Assembly (NCBI GenBank): GCA_900751785.1
Contig: CAADSM010000154.1
Span: 1-6,742, forward strand
Length of the DNA stretch: 6,742 bases
Origin: Lachnospiraceae bacterium
GTDB lineage: Bacteria; Bacillota; Clostridia; Lachnospirales; Lachnospiraceae
Direction of reading: 5' to 3'
In this document: positions 1 through 4,936 of the stretch, one piece after another
Layout: each line of letters starts with the position of its first letter
Numbering within the stretch: position 1 is the stretch's first letter
Translations under genes and position numbers: made by a program
The notes under the pieces: model-generated
Told to the model about the DNA's origin: nothing
The model's input: the letters and a program-made list of their open reading frames with translations, nothing else
Database searches by the model: none

Positions 1-29
1 CCCACAAAGTTTGGGGTGCGATTCACTTT

Positions 30-338
30 TCAAGGGCGGCGGGGGTGGCCGGCAGCTCCGTGCGTATTTCCTCCGAGCCGTTCCAGCCAGGAAGAGAGCA
101 GGGTGTGCCGCTCGTAGATGCGGTCTGCGATCTCTTTTCCTGATTCGGTCAGGGTGATATATCCTTCGGGAGATACGACGATATGATGGTTTTCTCTCAG
201 CTTCTTCATTGCCACGCTGACGCTGGATTTTTTAAAATTAAGCTCTGTCGCCACATCTACAGAACGAACGACAGGGAGCTTCTGGCTCAGCATGAGGATC
301 GTTTCAAGATAGTTTTCGGCAGATTCATTCACATGCAT
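30..338 (-). CDS. DtxR/MntR-family metal-dependent transcriptional regulator, C-terminus disrupted at window edge
   Basis: Likely iron- or manganese-sensing repressor of the divergent feo genes. The first about 65 residues form a winged helix-turn-helix (SAENYLETI opening helix, then VRSVDVATELNFKKSSVSVAMKKL as the HTH, then the wing SPEGYITLTESGKEIA). A dimerisation helix begins at about residue 70. Glu12 and His78 (in ERHTLL) fall where MntR has metal ligands Glu11 and His77; Asn9 sits at the MntR Asp8 position. I chose the ATG at 338 because GAGGTG lies 6 nt upstream and MHVNES begins the family homology. An in-frame ATG at 455 would add 39 unrelated residues encoded across the promoter and inverted repeat. 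After ...SSWLERLG the readable sequence turns into GNTHGAAGHPRRP and stops, so only about 102 residues remain. The rest of the metal-binding/dimerisation domain is not readable in any frame, probably because of errors at the contig edge. Family assignment is firm; iron versus manganese specificity is inferred from the feo context. Confidence 0.85.
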   Translation of the reverse strand: MHVNESAENYLETILMLSQKLPVVRSVDVATELNFKKSSVSVAMKKLRENHHIVVSPEGYITLTESGKEIADRIYERHTLLSSWLERLGGNTHGAAGHPRRP

Positions 339-344
339 ATAATT

Positions 345-350
345 CACCTC
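345..350 (-). promoter_or_regulatory. Ribosome binding site that fixes the DtxR start
   Basis: On the minus strand GAGGTG is followed by 6 nt (AATTAT) and then ATG at 338. No comparable Shine-Dalgarno site precedes the upstream in-frame ATG at 455. This supports the shorter protein. Confidence 0.75.
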
Positions 351-381
351 GATCAAATTTCTCATTTCAATACTTCCTAAG

Positions 382-411
382 AGTATACCATAAATTCCAT
401 AGGAACACCAA
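382..411 (-). promoter_or_regulatory. Probable promoter of the DtxR-family gene
   Basis: On the minus strand TATACT (387-382) has five of six bases of the -10 consensus and is preceded by TGG, giving an extended -10 (TGN). An imperfect -35, TTGGTG (411-406), lies 18 bp upstream. The predicted start of transcription, near 375, leaves a leader of about 37 nt. A short inverted repeat, TTCCTA (374-379) / TAGGAA (400-405), brackets the -10 and might be an operator, but I could not match it to a known box. Confidence 0.5.
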
Positions 412-430
412 ATACAATTAGGAGTTTCGC

Positions 431-491
431 AAAATTTTCGTATCAGTTCAGCCATAGGGTAAGGCGCGTGGTGAACTGATACGAAAATTTT
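431..491. repeat. Perfect 20-bp inverted repeat with 21-nt spacer between the divergent promoters
   Basis: The left arm, AAAATTTTCGTATCAGTTCA (431-450), is the exact reverse complement of the right arm, TGAACTGATACGAAAATTTT (472-491). Pairing stops at both ends: C430 faces C492 and G451 faces G471. The spacer (451-471) is GC-richer than its surroundings. The repeat sits almost midway between the -35 regions of the DtxR gene (411) and feoA (505). It has no T-run beyond the stem, so it is not a standard terminator. It could be a paired operator, a palindromic repeat element or a small mobile remnant. The sequence shows the structure but not the role. Confidence 0.9.
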
Positions 492-504
492 CCTGTAAAA
501 AGGA

Positions 505-533
505 TTGACAAAAGGAAAGAGTTAGTTTAGACT
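505..533 (+). promoter_or_regulatory. Probable feoA promoter
   Basis: A perfect -35, TTGACA (505-510), is followed after 17 bp by TAGACT (528-533), which matches four of six -10 positions. The -10 lies inside a DtxR-type palindrome (522-540), so a bound repressor would block RNA polymerase. The predicted leader of feoA is about 68 nt. Confidence 0.7.
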
Positions 534-540
534 ATCATCA
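522..540. promoter_or_regulatory. DtxR/IdeR-type operator at feoA
   Basis: TTAGTTTAGACTATCATCA matches the classical 19-bp DtxR/IdeR consensus TTAGGTTAGCCTAACCTAA at 14 positions. It shares the core TTAG-N-CTAT with the second site before feoB. It covers the feoA -10. The natural binder is the divergent DtxR-family protein, but this pairing is inferred. Confidence 0.65.
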
Positions 541-607
541 GTTAGTGGACGAAGCCATGACGTAATAATGTAAAAAAGCGGATGTATGATGAGAGGATTG
601 TGATAAT

Positions 608-820
608 ATGAATTTACTGAATGCTGTAGAAGGAGAAGAGTATATCATAAAAGATATCGCGACCAACGATGAAGAGATGGAATCGTTCCTGTTTTCCCTG
701 GGCTGCTACAGCGGTGAGCCGATCACCGTGGTCTCCCGTGTGAGAGGCGGCTGCGTGGTTTCCATTAAGGATGGGAGATACAATATCGATACTGATCTAG
801 CGAAAGCTATTTCAATATAA
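608..820 (+). CDS. feoA: FeoA, cytosolic SH3-like partner of the ferrous iron transporter
   Basis: Small 70-residue protein matching the FeoA family in length and pattern. It has a beta-rich SH3-like fold with the typical stretch FLFSLGCYSGEPITVVSRVRGGCVVSIKDGRYNID (about residues 27-61), followed by the closing LAKAISI. FeoA proteins are small cytosolic factors needed for full FeoB activity; the exact mechanism is unsettled. GAGAGG (591-596) lies 11 nt before the ATG, a slightly long spacing. The gene has its own promoter and DtxR-type box, and a weak terminator separates it from feoB 87 nt downstream. A nine-codon reading frame (from ATG 582) ends in a TGA that overlaps the feoA ATG. Confidence 0.9.
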   Translation: MNLLNAVEGEEYIIKDIATNDEEMESFLFSLGCYSGEPITVVSRVRGGCVVSIKDGRYNIDTDLAKAISI

Positions 821-826
821 AATAAT

Positions 827-858
827 AAAAAAATAGTAATGCAGTTACTATTTTTTTT
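827..858 (+). terminator. Weak intrinsic terminator/attenuator between feoA and feoB
   Basis: AAAAAAATAGTAA (827-839) pairs with TTACTATTTTTTT (845-857) around a 5-nt loop, giving a 13-bp stem that runs into eight Ts. Only one of the 13 pairs is G-C, so the hairpin should be weak and leaky. The stem is nearly symmetric, with an A-run on the left. Partial termination would set a higher feoA than feoB transcript level and leave feoB to rely partly on its own promoter. Confidence 0.65.
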
Positions 859-862
859 GCAC

Positions 863-881
863 AAAGGTTAGTCTATTCTAA
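863..881. promoter_or_regulatory. DtxR/IdeR-type operator upstream of feoB
   Basis: AAAGGTTAGTCTATTCTAA matches the DtxR/IdeR consensus at 14 of 19 positions and carries the same TTAG-N-CTAT core as the feoA site. It ends 26 nt before the feoB ATG. By analogy with the feoA site, TAGTCT (869-874) would be a -10, with only a poor -35 (TTACTA, 845-850, 18 bp upstream) lying in the terminator stem. The operator is better supported than the promoter. Confidence 0.6.
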
Positions 882-907
882 TCGAAATGAAGGAGGAGAT
901 TTGTAAA

Positions 908-2908
908 ATGAGAATTGCTTTTGCAGGAAATCCGAACAGCGGCAAGACGACCATGTACAATGCGCTGACAGGAAGAAACGAGCGTGTCGGCAACTGGGCC
1001 GGTGTTACGGTAGAGCGAAAGGAAAGCCTGATCAAAAAGGCTTATTATGACGGGGCGGAGGAACTGGTCGCGGTGGATCTGCCGGGCGCATATTCCATGT
1101 CTCCCTTTACTTCAGAGGAGAGCATTACCAGCAGCTATGTGAAAAATGAAAATCCGGACGTGATCATCAATATCGTGGATGCGACGAACCTGAGCCGAAG
1201 CCTGTTTTTTACCACACAGCTCCTGGAACTGGGAGTCCCGGTGGTAGTGGCTTTGAACAAGAGCGATATCACGGAAAAGAAGCAGACAAAGATTGATGAG
1301 AAGCTCCTGTCTGAGAAGCTGGGGTGCCCGGTCGTCAAGACGATATCTGCCTCGTCAAGGCATGAAGGCCTCAAGGAAGCGGTTGCAGCGGCTGCGGCAT
1401 TAAAGGGAAAAGGCCAGAAGGCTCCCTATGTGCAGGATGACATCGACCTGAAGGATAAGGATGCGGTCGAAGCTGCCGACAGAAAGCGTTTTGCGTTTGT
1501 CAACAGCCTCGTAAAGCAGGTGGAAAAGAGAAAGGTCTTTACAAAGGATAAGAATTTCCAGGATAAGATCGACAGCATCATCACACATAAGATCATCGGC
1601 ATCCCGATCTTCGCTGTTGTGATCTTCCTTGTGTTCTACATATCCCAGTCTACAGTAGGAACATGGATCGCTGACTGGCTGGTCGGCTGGATCGAGACAT
1701 TCCAGGGCTGGGTCGGCGGACTGATGGAAAATGCCAATCCGCTGCTGTATGCGCTCCTCGTCGACGGCATCATCGGCGGCGTCGGCGCGGTTGTCGGATT
1801 CCTGCCTCTTGTAATGGTCATGTATTTCCTCATCGCCCTCCTGGAGGACTGCGGGTATATGGCGCGTGCAACTGTCGTGCTTGATCCGATCTTCAAGAGA
1901 GTAGGGCTTTCGGGAAAATCTGTCATTCCTATGGTGATCGGTACAGGATGCGCCATCCCGGGCGTTATGGCATGCCGCACGATCCGCAATGAGAGGGAGC
2001 GCAGAACGACTGCGATGCTCACGCCGTTCATGCCGTGCGGAGCAAAGATCCCGGTTATTGCATTGTTCGCAGGAGCGTTCTTTGCGGATGCATGGTGGGT
2101 ATCGGCGACAATGTATCTGGTTGGTATTGTACTTGTGCTGCTGGGCGCGCTGCTTGTAAAGAGGATCACGGGGCAGAAATACCGCAAATCCTTTTTTATC
2201 ATCGAGCTTCCGGAGTATAAGCTCCCGAGCCTGAAGAGAGCGTGCGTTTCCATGCTCGAGCGCGGTAAGGCATACATTATAAAGGCGGGAACGATCATTC
2301 TCGTGTGCAACACGGCAGTACAGATCATGCAGAGCTTCAACTGGCAGTTCCAGCTTGTGGCAGAAGGCGCGGAGAGCACTTCTATCCTCGCGAGCATCGC
2401 GCATCCGTTTGCGGTCCTCTTCATCCCGCTGGGCTTCGGCGTATGGCAGCTTGCTGCTGCGGCGATCACAGGATTTATCGCGAAGGAGAATGTAGTAGGT
2501 ACGCTGGCGGTCGTTTATGGCATCACAAACCTGATCGATACAGAGGAGTTTGCCCTGGTCGGCAGCGGAAATGAAGTTGCTGCAGTCATGGGACTGACAA
2601 AGGCGGCAGCCCTTGCCTACCTGATGTTTAACCTCTATACGCCGCCGTGTTTCGCGGCTCTCGGAGCAATGAACTCGGAGATGAAGAGCGGCAAATGGCT
2701 GTTTGGCGGTATCTGCCTCCAGTTAGGCACCGGTTATACGGTAGCGTTCCTTGTATACCAGATCGGAACTCTGATCACGACGGGATCTCTTGGAACAGCC
2801 TTTGTTCCGGGGCTGATCGCGGTCCTGGTATTCGCGGCGGTCATCATATGGAGGATCCACAGATCGGATCAGGAATTTGCGGCAGAATACAGTCTGCATG
2901 CGCAGTAA
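908..2908 (+). CDS. feoB: FeoB, ferrous iron transport GTPase/permease
   Basis: Imports Fe(II) across the cytoplasmic membrane. The N-terminal G domain is complete: G1 GNPNSGKT (7-14), switch I/G2 with GNWAGVTVE (28-36), G3 DLPG (57-60), G4 NKSD (117-120) and a G5-like SAS near 147. A helical linker follows to about residue 225. The membrane part has the two conserved Gate halves, including GFLPLV, EDCGYMARA, the GTGCAIPGVMACRT block with its conserved Cys, LTPFMPCGAKIPV and, later, FIAKENVVGTLAVVYG. At 666 residues it is shorter than the roughly 770 of E. coli FeoB but normal for clostridial forms. I chose ATG 908 because AGGAGGAG (891-898) stands 9 nt upstream; the in-frame ATG at 887 would precede that site and adds seven atypical residues. 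It ends in tandem TAA stops. Fe(II) is the usual substrate; Mn(II) cannot be excluded by sequence. Confidence 0.95.
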   Translation: MRIAFAGNPNSGKTTMYNALTGRNERVGNWAGVTVERKESLIKKAYYDGAEELVAVDLPGAYSMSPFTSEESITSSYVKNENPDVIINIVDATNLSRSLFFTTQLLELGVPVVVALNKSDITEKKQTKIDEKLLSEKLGCPVVKTISASSRHEGLKEAVAAAAALKGKGQKAPYVQDDIDLKDKDAVEAADRKRFAFVNSLVKQVEKRKVFTKDKNFQDKIDSIITHKIIGIPIFAVVIFLVFYISQSTVGTWIADWLVGWIETFQGWVGGLMENANPLLYALLVDGIIGGVGAVVGFLPLVMVMYFLIALLEDCGYMARATVVLDPIFKRVGLSGKSVIPMVIGTGCAIPGVMACRTIRNERERRTTAMLTPFMPCGAKIPVIALFAGAFFADAWWVSATMYLVGIVLVLLGALLVKRITGQKYRKSFFIIELPEYKLPSLKRACVSMLERGKAYIIKAGTIILVCNTAVQIMQSFNWQFQLVAEGAESTSILASIAHPFAVLFIPLGFGVWQLAAAAITGFIAKENVVGTLAVVYGITNLIDTEEFALVGSGNEVAAVMGLTKAAALAYLMFNLYTPPCFAALGAMNSEMKSGKWLFGGICLQLGTGYTVAFLVYQIGTLITTGSLGTAFVPGLIAVLVFAAVIIWRIHRSDQEFAAEYSLHAQ

Positions 2909-2984
2909 TAAATCAGAGACATCAGTGGTGGACAGAGGTTATACTTTGTCCGCTGCTTGACGTTAAGCAGGAAGGGGAATTTTT

Positions 2985-3359
2985 ATGACAGATCTTATTG
3001 TACTGATCATTCTCGCGTTTTTGGTCGGCGGCGCTGTTTCCTATATAGTGAAAGCGAAGAAAAACGGCGCCAAGTGCATCGGCTGCCCGGCAGGCGGAAG
3101 CTGCCCCGGCAGTGGGAAAATACCGAAAAAGAAGCTGGAAGGCCGCGTGATCGAAAGAAAAATCATGAAGATCGCGGGAATGAGCTGCGCACACTGTGCG
3201 GCGGATGTGACGAATGCCCTGGACCAGATCGAGGGGATCCGGGCAGAGGTCAGTCTTTCCAAAGGCAGTGCGAAGATCTTCTATGACAGAGAAGTCGGAG
3301 ATGATATTTTGAAGAAAGCGGTGGAAGATGCAGGATTTGAGGTGTTGAGCATAACGTAA
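2985..3359 (+). CDS. FeoB-associated Cys-rich membrane protein fused to an HMA metal-binding domain
   Basis: This 124-residue protein has two parts. Residues 1-50 look like the FeoB-associated Cys-rich family: one hydrophobic segment (about 2-22), a basic stretch (KAKKNGAK) and then CIGCPAGGSC with Cys31, Cys34 and Cys40. Residues about 57-123 form a heavy-metal-associated (HMA) ferredoxin-like domain with the metal-binding GMSCAHC (Cys68, Cys71) and the closing AVEDAGFEVLSI. The orientation of the positive residues suggests that both Cys clusters face the cytoplasm. The stand-alone family is usually about 50-60 residues, so the HMA part is an addition. HMA domains normally bind Cu(I) or other soft metals; beside feoB it may receive or buffer metal, but this is inference. 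GGAAGGGG (2970-2977) lies 7 nt before the ATG. It is 76 nt after feoB and 19 nt before fur, consistent with one transcript. Confidence 0.85.
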   Translation: MTDLIVLIILAFLVGGAVSYIVKAKKNGAKCIGCPAGGSCPGSGKIPKKKLEGRVIERKIMKIAGMSCAHCAADVTNALDQIEGIRAEVSLSKGSAKIFYDREVGDDILKKAVEDAGFEVLSIT

Positions 3360-3378
3360 GCGCTGACGGGAGGTCACG

Positions 3379-3777
3379 GTGAGTAAGAAGGAAGAGATCA
3401 TCGCAAAATTGAAGGAAAGCGGATGCCGGATCACAAAGCAGCGTCTTATGCTGATCGATATCATCCTGGAAAATGAGTGCTCAAGCTGCAAGGAGATCTT
3501 CTATAAGGCTTCGAAGACAGATGAGAAGATCGGCGTTGCGACTGTTTACCGCATGATCAATGCGCTGGAGGAGATCGGGGCGATCAGCCGGAAGAACATG
3601 TATAAGGTAGAGTGCTCTGAAGACTGCCCTCCGGAATGCGGATGTGAGATCGTGCTGGACGACGATACGACATACCACTTATCTCCGGGCAGCTGGAACA
3701 GGGTGATCCGGGAAGGGCTGAAGCGCTGCGGCTATCTGAAGAACCAGAAGATCGCCAGGATAAAGATGCAGATGTAG
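3379..3777 (+). CDS. Fur-family transcriptional regulator with atypical Cys-rich C-terminus
   Basis: The N-terminal winged helix is clearly Fur-like: GCRITKQRLMLIDIIL (15-30), then the HTH with KIGVATVYRMINALEEIGAI (50-69). The dimerisation/metal half is unusual. The canonical Fur HHxH-type segment is absent, His100 is the only histidine in the protein, and five cysteines fall in residues 79-117 (79, 83, 87, 89, 117). The remaining strand-helix part, VLDDDTTYHLSPGSWNRVIREGLKRCGY, keeps the usual shape. At 132 residues it is slightly short for Fur. It starts at GTG 3379 behind GGGAGG (3368-3373), 5 nt away, and follows the HMA-fusion gene by 19 nt, so it is probably the last gene of the feoB transcript. 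Which metal or other signal it senses is unclear; iron control is plausible from the neighbours. It should not be called Fur, Zur or PerR by name. Confidence 0.8.
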   Translation: MSKKEEIIAKLKESGCRITKQRLMLIDIILENECSSCKEIFYKASKTDEKIGVATVYRMINALEEIGAISRKNMYKVECSEDCPPECGCEIVLDDDTTYHLSPGSWNRVIREGLKRCGYLKNQKIARIKMQM

Positions 3778-3822
3778 TCTGACTGCAGGATACAAGATAA
3801 AAAACAGAAGAAAGAGGAACGG

Positions 3823-3868
3823 AACCTGTGGGTAAAACGGTGAAAACAGTTTTATCTGCAGGTTTTTT
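3823..3868 (+). terminator. Strong intrinsic terminator closing the iron operon
   Basis: AACCTGTGGGTAAAAC (3823-3838) pairs with GTTTTATCTGCAGGTT (3849-3864) over 16 bp, including three G-U wobbles, around a 10-nt loop. TTTTTT follows (3863-3868). It lies 45 nt after the fur stop and separates the iron unit from the fructose unit. Confidence 0.85.
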
Positions 3869-3878
3869 ATGCTCTAGA

Positions 3879-3905
3879 ATGATTGAAAATGATTGATTAT
3901 GAATG
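3879..3905 (+). promoter_or_regulatory. Upstream cluster of 10-bp-phased ATGATTGA repeats (probable DeoR/FruR-type operator)
   Basis: Three copies begin at 3879, 3889 and 3899: ATGATTGAAA, ATGATTGATT and ATGAATG. The 10-bp period places them on one face of the helix. The cluster lies 63 bp (start to start), about six helical turns, upstream of a matching cluster on the fruK promoter. DeoR-family sugar repressors commonly use direct repeats of this kind; the identity of the regulator is inferred. Confidence 0.55.
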
Positions 3906-3941
3906 TTAAACAAAAAATATGGCGCAATTTTGTGAATTAAT

Positions 3942-3967
3942 ATGATTGATAATGACTGAATATGGGA
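3942..3967 (+). promoter_or_regulatory. Promoter-proximal cluster of 10-bp-phased repeats (probable DeoR/FruR-type operator)
   Basis: ATGATTGATA, ATGACTGAAT and the degenerate ATGGGAG begin at 3942, 3952 and 3962, with the same 10-bp spacing as the upstream cluster. The cluster covers the -35 and spacer of the fruK promoter, so a bound protein would exclude RNA polymerase. Confidence 0.55.
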
Positions 3968-3974
3968 GTATAAT
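3946..3974 (+). promoter_or_regulatory. fruK-fruA promoter
   Basis: TTGATA (3946-3951, five of six) is followed after exactly 17 bp by a perfect TATAAT (3969-3974). Transcription would start near 3981, leaving a leader of about 26 nt with AGGAGG (3991-3996) before fruK. Such a strong core promoter fits a gene held off by a repressor. Confidence 0.85.
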
Positions 3975-4006
3975 AAGACCATAAACAAACAGGAGGTAAT
4001 GAGCAG

Positions 4007-4909
4007 ATGATCTACACGGTTACATTCAATCCGTCCCTTGATTATATCGTGGGGACGGAGGGATTTCAGCTCGGAAATACCAACCGGACCGTATCGGAGC
4101 TGATGCTCCCGGGCGGAAAAGGGATCAATGTGTCCACTGTACTGAAGAATCTTGGGATTGAGAGCACAGCCCTGGGATTCACGGCAGGGTTTACGGGAGA
4201 GGAGATCCGCCGCAGGGTAGACGGACTCGGACTCAGGAGTGAGTTTATCGATGTGGGGAACGGATTCTCCAGGATCAATGTGAAGATGAAGGAGTTTGAC
4301 GGAACAGAGATCAACGGACAGGGACCGGTGATCGGAGATGCCGCCGTCGAAAAACTGATGGCAAAGCTGGACAGCCTGAAGGAAGGGGACATTCTTGTGC
4401 TGGCGGGGAGTATTCCGGCGAGCATGCCGGATTCCATCTACAGTGATATCCTTGCAAGGCTTCAGGGAAGAGGCGTTATGTTTATCGTCGACGCGACAAA
4501 GGACCTGCTGCTGAACGTGCTGAGGTACAGGCCGTTTCTCATCAAACCGAACCACCATGAGCTGGGAGAGATCTTCGGGGTGGAGCTTAAAAACAGAGAG
4601 GACGTAGTCCCCTATGCAGAGCAGCTGCAGAAGCAGGGCGCTCAGAATGTGCTCGTTTCTATGGGAGGGAAAGGAGCGGTCCTTCTCGACGCGGAGGGGA
4701 AGGTGCATATGCTCCCGGTGCCGAAGGGCACGCTGGTGAATGCAGTCGGATCCGGAGATTCCATGGTGGCAGGCTTCCTTGCCGGATGGACGGAGCAAAA
4801 AGACTATGAGCACGCGTTTAAGATGGGGATTGCGGCAGGCAGCGCCAGCGCCTTCTCCGAACTGCTGGCGACGGAGGAAGAAATCCGCAGGCTTTATGAA
4901 ACATTGTAA
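4007..4909 (+). CDS. fruK: 1-phosphofructokinase (PfkB/ribokinase family)
   Basis: Phosphorylates fructose-1-phosphate with ATP to fructose-1,6-bisphosphate in the cytosol. The 300-residue length and motifs fit the family: start MIYTVTFNPSLDY, the substrate-side signature PGGKGINVS (35-43), GDILVLAGSIP (127-137), KPNHHEL (180-186), and the C-terminal PfkB signature NAVGSGDSMVAGFLAG (245-260) with catalytic Asp251 and the GSGD anion hole. Tagatose-6-phosphate kinase (LacC) is the main alternative in this family, but the fructose PTS gene 27 nt downstream points to FruK. AGGAGG (3991-3996) lies 10 nt before the ATG; another ATG at 3999 is closed by a stop after three codons. It is the first gene of the fructose operon and is controlled by the phased repeats upstream. 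No adjacent fruR is present. Confidence 0.92.
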   Translation: MIYTVTFNPSLDYIVGTEGFQLGNTNRTVSELMLPGGKGINVSTVLKNLGIESTALGFTAGFTGEEIRRRVDGLGLRSEFIDVGNGFSRINVKMKEFDGTEINGQGPVIGDAAVEKLMAKLDSLKEGDILVLAGSIPASMPDSIYSDILARLQGRGVMFIVDATKDLLLNVLRYRPFLIKPNHHELGEIFGVELKNREDVVPYAEQLQKQGAQNVLVSMGGKGAVLLDAEGKVHMLPVPKGTLVNAVGSGDSMVAGFLAGWTEQKDYEHAFKMGIAAGSASAFSELLATEEEIRRLYETL

Positions 4910-4936
4910 AATGGGAATGAAAGGAAGGGAATAACT

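Noticed and set aside
339..455. 39-residue N-terminal extension of the DtxR-family protein from ATG 455
   Set aside because: It reads through the predicted promoter and one arm of the inverted repeat, has no family homology, and a well-spaced GAGGTG precedes the ATG at 338.
887..907. Seven-residue N-terminal extension of FeoB from ATG 887
   Set aside because: The only good Shine-Dalgarno sequence lies inside this stretch (891-898) and serves the ATG at 908, which also matches normal FeoB starts.
1400..2469. Long open frames on the minus strand inside feoB
   Set aside because: They lie opposite a clearly conserved FeoB, their translations are rich in His/Arg/Ser/Pro or low-complexity, and none has a ribosome binding site or a recognisable domain.
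3841..3854. TGAAAACAGTTTTA as a catabolite-responsive (cre) element
   Set aside because: It lacks the central CG of the cre consensus and is part of the terminator loop and stem, so the resemblance is likely incidental.
3947..3962. GATAATGA-like sequence at the fruK promoter as a Fur box
   Set aside because: It fits the 10-bp-phased ATGATTGA repeats better than the Fur consensus, and it controls a sugar operon rather than metal genes.
3584..4813. 409-codon minus-strand frame across the end of fur, the terminator and fruK
   Set aside because: It runs opposite two well-supported genes, a terminator and a promoter, and its translation shows no recognisable domain.
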